A model generated the notes under the pieces. The model saw only the letters and a program-made list of their open reading frames with translations. It searched no databases and was not told where the DNA came from. Made by a program: the position numbers and the translations under genes. Of a stretch of DNA of 64,000 bases, positions 8,553 to 16,546 are shown piece after piece. The stretch covers positions 1 to 64,000 of the forward strand of contig JAYSSR010000077.1 of the NCBI GenBank assembly GCA_043720395.1. Direction: 5' to 3'. Numbering within the stretch: the first letter of the stretch is position 1; every line of letters begins with the position of its first letter. Source of the stretch: JANOYY01 sp043720395. GTDB lineage: Bacteria > Actinomycetota > Acidimicrobiia > Acidimicrobiales > JANYDT01.

Positions 8553-10103
8553 GTGACGTCGCTGGGAGACGTGCTCGCCGCTGCCCGCGCCCTGCACGAC
8601 GAGCTCGACCAGGTGGTCGAGGAAGTCGAAGACGTCTGGGCCCAGAGCCAGGTCGACTGGATATGGTTCCGACTGAGTGCCATCGGAGTGGTCCTGCGCG
8701 ATCGGGGCGGTGGACCTGTTGCCGCCGTGCTCGCGCGCGGCCTGCTCGAGGAGGCGGCGCACTGGGACTGGGCGCTGGCGACCGGAGTCGGCGGAGACCT
8801 GGTGCCGCGCCAGGCCGCGCTCGAGTTGGAACGACTGCGTCGTCAGGCGGAGAAAGCGGGCGACAGGGTGTGGACCGGCTGGCTCCTGCCGCCGGGCGTC
8901 AGCCTGGGTGCGCCAGGGACGGAGGGCATCCCACGAAACGCCGCCGACGCCGTCAACCGGCTGGGAGCGGGCCTCGACGAGGCGTGCCTCGATCCGCTCC
9001 GGTTCAAGGGTCTGTTCGCCGCCTACCGCTTGCTCGAGGTGTTGACCCACGGCGGGCTCGCGGCCGCGCACGTTCTGAGGCCAGGCGGCGGAGAGGAACT
9101 CAGCGAACCTCTGGCGGCGGCAATTGTCCACGTTGCGTGTGCTGGCGCTGCCGCTGCTGTCATCGCGCAACTCGACCTCGCCGGATCAGGTCGCGATCGG
9201 CTGGTCGCTCGGTCGGCCGACGTCGCGGCCAAGGCGTCGGCCGTCCACGGGCTCGCGCTAGGAGACCAGGGGCGCCTGCGCGCGCCCGCGAAGGCGGGGC
9301 CCATGACTCCGCTCGAGGTGACGTCCGAGATCGAACGCCTTCCGCGTGCAAAGGCGTCGACCACCGAGGTCGCAGCTGCGTTCGTCGCACGTGCCGACGA
9401 GCTCGCCGAGGTAGCGACTGGTCGCATTCGCTCAGATGACGGTGGTACCTGGCTGGCATGGCCGGCGTTCCAGCTGGCATGGTCGCAACTCAACGTGCTT
9501 CGAGGTGTGGTTGAGGGGACGCTCGCCAAGGCACTTCTGCCGTTTGCCGCACGTCCGCTGTTCGAGGAGGGCGCGCGGTGGGGATGGCTCGGGCTCTCTG
9601 CGGGAGCCGGCGCGAAGCCTGGCGACGGACTGCACGCAATCGTCGACGACAGCCGTCGGCGCATCGAGAAAGTGCGCAATTCGCTCGCGACCGATGACGT
9701 CCCGTCAAACCGGGTCGACCACCTGCTCGGCGATGCGACCGATTTGTTGCATGCGGCGCCCACGGCTGCCTCGCTGCCGTCGCTACAGGAGATGTTGGCG
9801 GCGGCCCATCCGAGCAGCACCGGGGTCGACACGGCCAACCCGCTCTACAGCCTGTTGTCTCAGTTCGTGCACCCGAGCCCGCTCGCCGTACTGCACCTCC
9901 AGCGCGACGTCTTTCCGTCGTTGTCGGCCCCGATGTACGCCGTCGCTGTGGAGGCGTGTTGTCGCGGCTTTGCCCGCACTGCGATGAGCACGCTCGCCAT
10001 CTGTTGCGAGCCGGATGACGCCTTGTCCGCTGCCCTCGAACGCCTGCTGGAGGCTCTCAGCGATGTGGTGTTCGACGCGATGCGATGGCACTTCCTCGGA
10101 TGA
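8553..10103 (+). CDS. Hypothetical protein made of two related halves
   Basis: This 516-residue protein starts with GTG. It seems to contain two copies of one alpha-helical domain: PVAAVLARGLLEEAAHWDWA in the first half parallels LLPFAARPLFEEGARWGWLG in the second. Each copy is followed by a Gly/Ala turn, a basic helix (LELERLRRQ versus DSRRRIEKVRNSL) and a later H-P/S-P segment (LTHGGLAAAHVL versus FVHPSPLAVLHL). The style recalls DUF5677-like helical proteins, but I cannot assign a family. There is no signal peptide or clear membrane segment. It follows the DUF4917 gene on the same strand and ends 43 bases from the convergent DUF6527 gene. A role as partner of the SIR2-like protein is inference from position. 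Confidence 0.65.
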   Translation: MTSLGDVLAAARALHDELDQVVEEVEDVWAQSQVDWIWFRLSAIGVVLRDRGGGPVAAVLARGLLEEAAHWDWALATGVGGDLVPRQAALELERLRRQAEKAGDRVWTGWLLPPGVSLGAPGTEGIPRNAADAVNRLGAGLDEACLDPLRFKGLFAAYRLLEVLTHGGLAAAHVLRPGGGEELSEPLAAAIVHVACAGAAAAVIAQLDLAGSGRDRLVARSADVAAKASAVHGLALGDQGRLRAPAKAGPMTPLEVTSEIERLPRAKASTTEVAAAFVARADELAEVATGRIRSDDGGTWLAWPAFQLAWSQLNVLRGVVEGTLAKALLPFAARPLFEEGARWGWLGLSAGAGAKPGDGLHAIVDDSRRRIEKVRNSLATDDVPSNRVDHLLGDATDLLHAAPTAASLPSLQEMLAAAHPSSTGVDTANPLYSLLSQFVHPSPLAVLHLQRDVFPSLSAPMYAVAVEACCRGFARTAMSTLAICCEPDDALSAALERLLEALSDVVFDAMRWHFLG

Positions 10104-10146
10104 CCGGCCGCGAACGCAAGTCGATCGCGTCCGATGAGGCGCGGGA

Positions 10147-10500
10147 TCACGGCGAATGGACCCAGATGACATTGCCGTCGCGAAGCCAGAAGTGGCATCG
10201 ACGGCCAGGCGAGTCATAGTCGACAGAGGGCAACAAGGTAGGCCGGCCGTTGACGGAAGAGAGGTCCCAGGCCGCCGTCGAGCCGTTCGAGCGGATGCGG
10301 ACTTGGAGCCGATGCCCGGTTCCGCAGGGGCACTCGAACACGGCCCATGCGGCCGGCTCGCCGGCCACTGCCAGAACGCGTCGTGGAAGCTGCATCGGGA
10401 GCGCCGAGGCGGATTGGTAGGCACGAACCCTGCGGATCGCTGGTTGTGTCCAGTGGCGTCGACGCCACCAGTCGATGAGCTGGTTGGTGGGGCTGATCAT
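10147..10500 (-). CDS. DUF6527 family protein of ubiquitin-like operon
   Basis: A 117-residue protein with the DUF6527 signature: FECPCGTGHRLQVRI, a tryptophan-bearing strand (AAWDLSS), RPTLLPSVDY and CHFWLRDGNVIWV. The CPCG-H cluster and later Cys/His could hold a metal. Proteins of this family recur as the last gene of bacterial ubiquitin-like conjugation operons, where their exact role is unsettled. The ATG overlaps the TGA of the E1-like gene (ATGA), so it is translationally coupled and is the final gene of the leftward train. The first 24 residues are basic and aromatic (LIDWWRRRHW). Confidence 0.75.
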   Translation of the reverse strand: MISPTNQLIDWWRRRHWTQPAIRRVRAYQSASALPMQLPRRVLAVAGEPAAWAVFECPCGTGHRLQVRIRSNGSTAAWDLSSVNGRPTLLPSVDYDSPGRRCHFWLRDGNVIWVHSP

Positions 10501-11672
10501 GAGGTCCAGATCGTTCCGAGGAATGGGGCGGTGTCGGCGGCGCCGATGTTGGCCGTGTCGGTGCACCAGTGGTTGGGTTGGCCGCCGCGGGTGTTACGGC
10601 GAATGTCGCGACGGTGGAATCGCATGATCAGCTCCGTTGACGGTGGTTCGTGGTCGAGGTTGAAGGCGCAGGCGAGGAACTCGGACACGGATTGTGCGGC
10701 GACGGCGGTTGTGAAGGCGATCACCGCCGGGTCACGCTCAGCAAGACCGACCGCGTAGCCCTCGGCGACTCTGGCGTCTCGTTCGCCTGGTTCGAGCGCC
10801 TCTGCTTGGAGGGCTTGGGGGTTGATTCGGCCGCGGCATTGCAGGCAACCGGTGTCGGTACCGACGATGGTGACTCGACCCTCGATGCCGGTGAGAGTGC
10901 CGGCTGTGGAGGTGAGTTTGACGCCCATGTCGATCACCGGGATCAGGTACCAGACGGCCAGCCGGGCCAGGGTCATGCGTCCGCGGTTGTCGTCCGTGCA
11001 TCCGAAGATGACGTCGCAGCCGGTGAGTAGTCGAGCGGTCTGTTCGTCGTTGATCGTTCCCTGGATCGCCATGAGGTTCGTTCCGAAGCCGATCCGCTCG
11101 GCTGAACGGGCGACGATGTCGACTTTGGGTACGCCGATATCGGCCATTGTCGACCCGTAGACGCGGGTGACGTTGGACCCGTCGTCGTTGATGACATCGG
11201 GGTCGATCACGAGCAACTCGCCGACGCCGAGGCGGATGAGCTGTTCGGCAACAGCCGAGCCGGTGCCGCCGGCACCGACGATGCCGATCCTGAGGCGTGA
11301 TAGGAGCTGTTGCCCGTCAGCTCCGAAGGCGCGGATCTGGCGGTCGAACGACGCTCTGGCGGCCGGGTGGGTGTCGTCAGCCGACAGAAGAAGACGCCAG
11401 CGGTGGTCGACAACCCGCGCGGCGTGCACCGCGACCCGTGTGTCACCTTCTCCGGGGAGGTGTCCTGCGATGGCGGTGTCGGATAGCTGAAGGCCTGCTG
11501 GGCCGAGCGGGACGATGACTTCGCCCGGTCGCGCGGTCGTGCCGATCCGATTGGCGAGAAGCAGCACGCCGTAGGGGTTGGTCACGGGTCGGGCTACCAC
11601 CCCGGCACCGGCGGCGTGTTGAGCGGTGTCGAACAACGCTGCGGTGAACACGATCGTGTTGCGTTGGGTCAC
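10497..11672 (-). CDS. E1-like (ThiF/MoeB fold) activating enzyme
   Basis: This 391-residue enzyme should adenylate the C-terminus of the Ubl encoded two genes upstream. The E1 core shows the glycine loop IGIVGAGGTGSAVAEQL (about 129-145), the ribose Asp in LLVIDPDVI, the catalytic Asp region IFGCTDDNRGRM, and the GCLQCRGRINP segment with C276 and C279 that may supply the thioester or a metal site. About 120 residues precede the core. Many such E1s carry an N-terminal JAB peptidase there, but this one lacks a HxHP-D motif, so it is a diverged or different domain. The GTG start overlaps the TGA of the E2-like gene (GTGA). The frame stays open for another 98 codons upstream, but that part is antisense-like and lies inside the E2 gene. 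Confidence 0.88.
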   Translation of the reverse strand: MTQRNTIVFTAALFDTAQHAAGAGVVARPVTNPYGVLLLANRIGTTARPGEVIVPLGPAGLQLSDTAIAGHLPGEGDTRVAVHAARVVDHRWRLLLSADDTHPAARASFDRQIRAFGADGQQLLSRLRIGIVGAGGTGSAVAEQLIRLGVGELLVIDPDVINDDGSNVTRVYGSTMADIGVPKVDIVARSAERIGFGTNLMAIQGTINDEQTARLLTGCDVIFGCTDDNRGRMTLARLAVWYLIPVIDMGVKLTSTAGTLTGIEGRVTIVGTDTGCLQCRGRINPQALQAEALEPGERDARVAEGYAVGLAERDPAVIAFTTAVAAQSVSEFLACAFNLDHEPPSTELIMRFHRRDIRRNTRGGQPNHWCTDTANIGAADTAPFLGTIWTS

Positions 11673-12061
11673 TGCGCTGCCTTGGTGATGCAGGCTCGGA
11701 CGTAGGCCATGTAGCTGCGCAGGTCGTCGGTGCCGGGACGCCATTGGCTGCCGATGTGTCGCGACCAGCGCTGCCAGTTGCGTCCCAGGTGTTGCTCGCT
11801 GGTCTCGGTGGCGGGGATCGCGGCGCCGTCGGCGCGAGTGACCGGCTCGGCGAACCAGAACATGTCGGGGCCGGTGTCTGGGAAGCCGTTGGGGAGGCGG
11901 ATCAGTAGCTCGTTGGCCGCCGGTGTGAGGCCGGCGGCCAACGGATACCCGGTGATGGTGACGCACACCATGCCGCCCTCGACCGTGGCGTTCCAGACGA
12001 AGTGGTCGTCGAGGTAGGCGTGGTCGTTTGGGCGGAGAATGGTGGAGGTTGCGGAGGGCAT
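11669..12061 (-). CDS. E2-like protein (Prok-E2_E type)
   Basis: A 130-residue UBC-fold protein. Family blocks are the central strand VCVTITGYP, LIRLPNGFPDTGPDMFWF (the E2 proline-rich turn) and the C-terminal LGRNWQRWSRH plus WRPGTDDLRSYMAYV. Only two cysteines exist, C33 in an early strand and C124 in the last helix; neither stands where canonical E2 enzymes hold the catalytic Cys, after the proline turn. Transfer may therefore use another residue, or this protein may be a scaffold that works with the E1 cysteine. It lies between the Ubl gene (5 bases away) and the E1 gene (overlapping). Confidence 0.82.
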   Translation of the reverse strand: MPSATSTILRPNDHAYLDDHFVWNATVEGGMVCVTITGYPLAAGLTPAANELLIRLPNGFPDTGPDMFWFAEPVTRADGAAIPATETSEQHLGRNWQRWSRHIGSQWRPGTDDLRSYMAYVRACITKAAQ

Positions 12062-12066
12062 GGGGT

Positions 12067-12357
12067 TCAGCCCGGGTTGATCTCGCAGCTGGCGCTGTAG
12101 AAGCCCATGCCGTCGGCGAGCTTGATCCGCTCGTTGTCGCCGACGAGGTTGTCTTCGCCGCCGGGGACCTCCTGCCAGAGGTCGAATGCGGGACCGATGT
12201 CGGGTTCGGCGAGGCGTCGGAGCTGAGCTCCGGTCATGACCCGGGCTGGCGCCCGGTACTTCTTGCTGTCAATGACGATGACGAGCTTTTGGCCGGGGAG
12301 GAGCCGATCACCGTCCTGGACGTTGTGGGGACCGATGTCCTCGAGTGTCTTCACCAT
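12067..12357 (-). CDS. Ubiquitin-like modifier (multi-ubiquitin family, single domain)
   Basis: A 96-residue beta-grasp protein. KLVIVIDSKKYRAPARVM and TGAQLRRLAEPDIGPAFDL match the first strands and helix of the bacterial multi-ubiquitin family; NERIKLADGMGFYSASCEI is the last strand, and the protein ends in NPG. A terminal Gly is what an E1 needs, so the modifier seems ready for activation without processing. The chosen ATG has AGGAAG upstream; a longer reading adds 15 residues without support. There is one domain, whereas relatives often have two or three in tandem. It is the first gene after a 124-base gap in the train, so it may also be transcribed from its own promoter. Confidence 0.8.
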   Translation of the reverse strand: MVKTLEDIGPHNVQDGDRLLPGQKLVIVIDSKKYRAPARVMTGAQLRRLAEPDIGPAFDLWQEVPGGEDNLVGDNERIKLADGMGFYSASCEINPG

Positions 12358-12375
12358 GACTTGTGCTTCCTGTCT

Positions 12376-12392
12376 GGGCCGACCGTCGGCCC
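12376..12392 (-). promoter_or_regulatory. Inverted repeat ahead of the Ubl gene
   Basis: GGGCCGACCGTCGGCCC is a perfect 7-bp inverted repeat with a 3-base centre. It lies about 20 bases ahead of the Ubl start codon, in the only sizeable gap of the leftward train, and has no T-run after it on the minus strand. It could be an operator, or an RNA hairpin that sets Ubl output relative to the upstream genes. Confidence 0.45.
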
Positions 12393-12480
12393 TCAACAAC
12401 AAGACACGTCGGAACGCTCATCGGCATCCAGAACTCGCTTCGCTGCTGCACAGACTCCTGGGTGCTGCGAGCGGTAATGA

Positions 12481-14259
12481 CTAGACGGTGGTGTGGTCGC
12501 CGCGGAGGAACTCCACGTGCACCAGGTCGGGTGCTTCTGCTTGGAACTGGCGCGCCAGTTGCTCTTCGTAGGTGGTGACGATGATCTGGTGAAGGTCGTC
12601 GCGCGAGCTGAGGTGCGCCAGCGTTCCAGCGACGTAGGCGCGGGCGTGAGGGTCGAGGTGTTCGAGAGGTTCGTCGACCCAACAGAACGGAACGGCGGTT
12701 GTTGACTTGAGAGTCGCCAGCCGCATCAGGAGCTTGGCGACGACCTTCTCACCGGAGCTGAACGAGGTGAACGGGAGGTCGTCGCCGTCGTCGTCGAAGG
12801 TTCGGGCGATGTGGCCTTTGGCGGTGAGGCGCAGCCCGGGTCGATCGTGGAACAGCGCGTCCCAGCGACGGTTGACTTCGTCGCTGATCGGTCCGAGCTG
12901 TTGGTCGAGGACTTCGGTGATCGTGTCCTCGAATGCGCGTTTGGCGGATTCAAGCAGGGCGAGTCGTGTGTAGGGGTTCTGCCGGCTGGCTCGCTGCTGG
13001 GCACGGATCGTGTCGCGTTGTGCCGCCGCGGTGGCTGCCTGTGTCTCTGCGAGACGAGCGGCGGCAGATGCGTCGGCGGCAGCTTGTCGGCTGCCTTCGG
13101 CAAGCGCGTTGAGGGCGCCGAGGTCGACATCACCGATGAGGGGTGCAGGCGGCATCGGGCCGAGGCGTTCAGCTCGCTCTCGGAGAGTTCGGACTTGATC
13201 CACGAACACGGATTCGCTGTCGATGTCGACGCTGGCGATCTGCCGATCGAGTTCCTCGCGGGCGTCCTCGTGGGCATGGCGGGCGTGGTCTCGGCTGGTG
13301 TCGTCGAGGGGGCGGAGGCAGACCGGGCAGTTTCCCTCGGCGGCGTCCAATCGAGCGAGTGATTCGGTCACATCGGCAATCCGCCCGGCAAGAAGTGCTC
13401 GACGTTCGGTGCCTTCGATGAACTGGCGGCGAGCACCCGTTTCCACGGACTGCAGGAAGTCGGTGAGGCTGATCGCCTCCGGCACCGGGCCCACCAGTTG
13501 CTCGCAGTCCGTTTCGATCCCGTGACGCGCTGACTGCCAACGCTCTAGCGCGGCCGCTGCCGCGACCGCCTGCTGTCCGGCTTGGAGCGCGGCAGCTGCC
13601 GTTGATGCGTCGCCTCGTTGCGTCTCGGCCAGCGCCTTGGCTGCTTCGACGGCGGCGACGCCTGCGACGGCTGCGTCTTCTGCGAGTTGAAGTTGATCAG
13701 CGTCGGCGCGTTCCTCTTCGCTGGCCGTCTTGGCGAGGGCCTCGGCGGCTTTGATCGCCGGTCGGAGTTCCTCAATCGCGGCTTGGACTCGGTCGAGCGC
13801 GTAGATCCTGATCAGATGCGCCTCGAGGTCGGGGTCCTGGGGATTGGTCAGGAGTCGGTCACTGAGGAACGCCGCTCGTGACACGAACAGGCTGTCCGCC
13901 TGCCATGCGTCCCCCAGTTGAGCCAGCGCCGTCGCCACATCACAGGCCGTCTCGTTAACCCAGGCTTGGCCGTCGAGGGCAGGCGTGGTGCTGCCGGAGC
14001 GCGCCAGTTTCAGCGTGCGCACGACCCGGACCGGCACGTCACCGGCGAGGATGTCGATCTCGACGGTTGTCTGCGTGGCGCGGCGTCGCATCAGGGCTCG
14101 GTCACGTTCCGCGCTCGGGTTCAGGGCCCATTGGACGGCATCGACGAATGAGGTCTTGCCGACACCGTTCTCGGCCACGAGGAACGTGGTGCCGGCTTCG
14201 AGATGGATCTCGAACTCCCGGTATGTCTTCCAGTTGAGGAGTCGAACGCGGGTTATCAC
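12481..14259 (-). CDS. SMC/Rad50-like ATPase with zinc hook
   Basis: A 592-residue ABC-type DNA-repair-like ATPase. Near the N-terminus LLNWKTYREFEIHLEAG and the Walker A loop VAENGVGKTSFVDAVQWALN are typical of RecF/Rad50. An Ala/Glu-rich coiled coil (about 160-310) leads to CPVC at 311-314, a zinc hook for dimer joining. A return coil follows, then the signature SFSSGEKVVAKLLMRLA and Walker B with D-loop FCWVDEPLEHLDPHARAYV. It is shorter than true Rad50 and resembles compact SMC-like ATPases of defence systems. Its start overlaps the end of the zf-HC2 gene by four bases, so the two are co-translated. DNA binding or sensing is inferred from the fold; there is no nuclease domain in the protein. 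Confidence 0.85.
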   Translation of the reverse strand: MITRVRLLNWKTYREFEIHLEAGTTFLVAENGVGKTSFVDAVQWALNPSAERDRALMRRRATQTTVEIDILAGDVPVRVVRTLKLARSGSTTPALDGQAWVNETACDVATALAQLGDAWQADSLFVSRAAFLSDRLLTNPQDPDLEAHLIRIYALDRVQAAIEELRPAIKAAEALAKTASEEERADADQLQLAEDAAVAGVAAVEAAKALAETQRGDASTAAAALQAGQQAVAAAAALERWQSARHGIETDCEQLVGPVPEAISLTDFLQSVETGARRQFIEGTERRALLAGRIADVTESLARLDAAEGNCPVCLRPLDDTSRDHARHAHEDAREELDRQIASVDIDSESVFVDQVRTLRERAERLGPMPPAPLIGDVDLGALNALAEGSRQAAADASAAARLAETQAATAAAQRDTIRAQQRASRQNPYTRLALLESAKRAFEDTITEVLDQQLGPISDEVNRRWDALFHDRPGLRLTAKGHIARTFDDDGDDLPFTSFSSGEKVVAKLLMRLATLKSTTAVPFCWVDEPLEHLDPHARAYVAGTLAHLSSRDDLHQIIVTTYEEQLARQFQAEAPDLVHVEFLRGDHTTV

Positions 14260-15590
14260 GGTTCGTCCTCGGGGACGAGTTCGGCGATGTGTTGGGGATC
14301 AAAGGTGCCGTCGAGGACGGTCTCGAGGACGGCGGCGAGTTCGGCGCTGAGGGACGCGGCCTTGGCGTAGCCCTCCGGTTTGCCGTCGGTCCGGGCCCGC
14401 GCCCCCGTCTTGGCGGTGGCGTCGGTCGATGCCGCGGTTTGTGCGGCGAGGATCCGTCGGACGTCCACCTTGGCGACCGTGACCTGGGTGGTGTTCACCG
14501 GGTTGCTCCAACGTTGGCGTTGGTCGAAGAACTTGTGGATCGTGTCGGCTGGAGACAGTCCCGAGATGATCGGTTCGGACGCTCGTTGTCCGTCGCTGAC
14601 GCGGCGTGCCCCGTAGAGGGTGGCTGGGTCGTACAGATCGGCGATGTCGCTTCCTCGTGCCCATACGAGCAGCGCTGAGCCGCCGAGTCTGGTGAGCAGA
14701 ATCTGCGCCGACAGGCGGTCCGGGGCATCGATCAGCCCGGCGGGTGTTTGGATCACCACGACCGCGAGATGCAGGTGCGAGACCCGTGCGATACCTCGCC
14801 AACCCTCGGGGAACGAGCGCAGGTGTGGGGCGAGGGCGAGGGCCTCGATCAGATACGGCCGTTGACCGAACGGGTCGAGATCGTCGCGCAGCGCTACATA
14901 CCACTCCTCTGAAGCGGCCTCGACGTCATCGCGATCGCCCGATGCACCGTCTTCGTCGTCGTTGTCGGGTTCGTGTAGGTCGAGGCGGACGAGCTGGTCG
15001 GTGAGGTACTGCCTGACTTCATGGCGGGGATCGGCCGATCCGCGTAAGGCCGTGCCGTGGGTGACGCCGGGATCTCCGTCGACCAGGCCGAGCAGGTCGA
15101 CATCGGGTCGAGTCGGCACGATCCGCTCGGCCAGTGCGCTGGAAGGGAGGCTGATAGTGAGGTGCTCGTAAATTCCGATTGGGGTACCGATCGGCGACGC
15201 GGTCTCGTCGAGGATCAGGGTTCCGCTGTCGGCGACTTCAATATCGAGTGTCGCTGGAACGACCACGACGCCCCAATCATGGTCCCGGACCTTACGGACG
15301 AGAACAATCGCGGCTGGGTCGCTGGCTGTGAGCCACAGCTCGCCAGGACGCGCTGTAGAACCCGCGGCTGGGTGCGTCTCTACACGACCGAACGAGGGGA
15401 TCCGAAGCGTTCGAACGTCGATCGATTGCAGCGGTGGGAGAGCGGTCAGCCGTTGACGCTTGACGCGGCACAACAGACAGTTCTCGAGGTGCGCCTGGAT
15501 AAGTGAGGCATCCGCCGCGCCGAGGACACCGTCGACGTAGTCGACAAGTTCGGTGTCGAGGGGATGGGGTGACGCGGGAAAGGACATCAT
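14256..15590 (-). CDS. zf-HC2 protein, anti-sigma-like N-terminus
   Basis: A 444-residue protein whose N-terminus DTELVDYVDGVLGAADASLI, followed by a H-x3-C-x2-C cluster (HLENCLLC), matches the zf-HC2 zinc fold of anti-sigma factors. No membrane helix follows, unlike classical anti-sigma proteins. The rest is of unknown family: a beta-rich part (WGVVVVPATLDIEV), an acidic linker (DNDDEDGASGDRDDVE) and a C-terminal helical, Ala-rich tail. The ATG-ATG start overlaps the end of the sigma-like gene; a longer reading exists but enters that gene. Gene order, with a sigma-like protein first and its putative binder next, suggests a regulator pair controlling or sensing for the downstream ATPase and Ubl genes. 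That link is inference. Confidence 0.6.
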   Translation of the reverse strand: MMSFPASPHPLDTELVDYVDGVLGAADASLIQAHLENCLLCRVKRQRLTALPPLQSIDVRTLRIPSFGRVETHPAAGSTARPGELWLTASDPAAIVLVRKVRDHDWGVVVVPATLDIEVADSGTLILDETASPIGTPIGIYEHLTISLPSSALAERIVPTRPDVDLLGLVDGDPGVTHGTALRGSADPRHEVRQYLTDQLVRLDLHEPDNDDEDGASGDRDDVEAASEEWYVALRDDLDPFGQRPYLIEALALAPHLRSFPEGWRGIARVSHLHLAVVVIQTPAGLIDAPDRLSAQILLTRLGGSALLVWARGSDIADLYDPATLYGARRVSDGQRASEPIISGLSPADTIHKFFDQRQRWSNPVNTTQVTVAKVDVRRILAAQTAASTDATAKTGARARTDGKPEGYAKAASLSAELAAVLETVLDGTFDPQHIAELVPEDEP

Positions 15591-16546
15591 TGGCTCGAAT
15601 ACGTCGGATCGGTGTTGGTCATCCACGATTCTGTCCACGATCGGGCGAGTTCAGCGACTGTGGCGCCGACTGCGTCTCGGTCGGGGTCACTGCCCAGGGC
15701 CTGCTGGACGATCGAGCTGGCCCTGGTCCGGATGAGCGCCGCCGACGATCCGCTGACGCCAATCACCGCCGCCAGGGCGGCGCCTGCCACGGTGTGTCCG
15801 ATCGCTACTCGCTCGACGTCGTTCAACAACTCGAGGATCTCCTGGGCTCGCAGCTCGCGGATGCTCTCGTCACCGGTGATATCATGTAGCCCGCTCATTG
15901 ACGTCGGAGGGTCGAACGCGGTGGCGTCGAGCGAGAGCGGGGCACGGTCGAGGCCGAGCCGCTTCGCGGTGGCTTGGGCCATCACCGAGCTGGTCAGCGG
16001 CCCGCCGGCGTTCTCCAACAGTGCGGTGGATACCCGAACGGTGGATGGCCCGTCGATCTCCGGGCTTTGTCGATCTCCGGTCATCCAAGCTGAGGGCACG
16101 ACCACCTCGATTTCAGCGATCGCGGCGACAAGCGCGTCGAGATCGACGGCCGCCGCCGCATGATTCGTGCCGGTCAGCGCCCAATACGGTTCGCGCCGTT
16201 CGAAGCCCGGGTCACGTTTCAACACCTCGTTGATTCGCAGCACGAGGCGGCCCACGGGCGTCGTCCGCCCGATGTCGGCGAGGAAGTGTCGCACGGTGGT
16301 GTGCAGCTCAGCTCGCAGGACGTCATCGGTCCGGCAGCGCATCGCCAGGTCCTTCAGTCGTCGTGGGGTCTGAGAATGAGCGAAGAACTCGTGCACCGTG
16401 GACTCGATCGCCTCAGCGTCCCAGCGGTCGCACCCTTCGGGTGGCGGGAACCCCCTCCCGCGGGCGACTGCGCCGATCGTGCGTTGCAGGAGCGCAACGA
16501 AGTCTCGGTCGGGCCGTTCGGCATGGAGCTCGTCGAGCGCGCTCAC
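15587..16546 (-). CDS. Sigma-70-like helical regulator
   Basis: A 319-residue protein with helical blocks resembling sigma-70-like regulators of actinobacteria: RWDAEAIESTVHEFFAHS, RLKDLAMRCRTDDVL, VRHFLADIGRTTPVGRLVLR in the N-terminal half, and a C-terminal ELRAQEILELLNDVERVAIG followed by SGSSAALIRTRASSIVQQAL, which could be a region-4-like helix-turn-helix. The similarity is by pattern only. The ATG overlaps the stop of the MazF-like gene, and its own stop overlaps the zf-HC2 gene. Its place before an anti-sigma-like protein supports a regulatory pair. Confidence 0.5.
   Translation of the reverse strand: MSALDELHAERPDRDFVALLQRTIGAVARGRGFPPPEGCDRWDAEAIESTVHEFFAHSQTPRRLKDLAMRCRTDDVLRAELHTTVRHFLADIGRTTPVGRLVLRINEVLKRDPGFERREPYWALTGTNHAAAAVDLDALVAAIAEIEVVVPSAWMTGDRQSPEIDGPSTVRVSTALLENAGGPLTSSVMAQATAKRLGLDRAPLSLDATAFDPPTSMSGLHDITGDESIRELRAQEILELLNDVERVAIGHTVAGAALAAVIGVSGSSAALIRTRASSIVQQALGSDPDRDAVGATVAELARSWTESWMTNTDPTYSSQ

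Noticed and set aside
8277..9170. Minus-strand frame of 297 codons across the DUF4917 end and its partner
   Set aside because: Spans two plus-strand genes, is Arg/Gly-rich, and has no domain or ribosome site.
11673..11966. Upstream extension of the E1 frame by 98 codons
   Set aside because: The extension is His/Arg-rich, lies wholly in the E2-like gene, and the GTG at 11672 fits a normal GTGA overlap.
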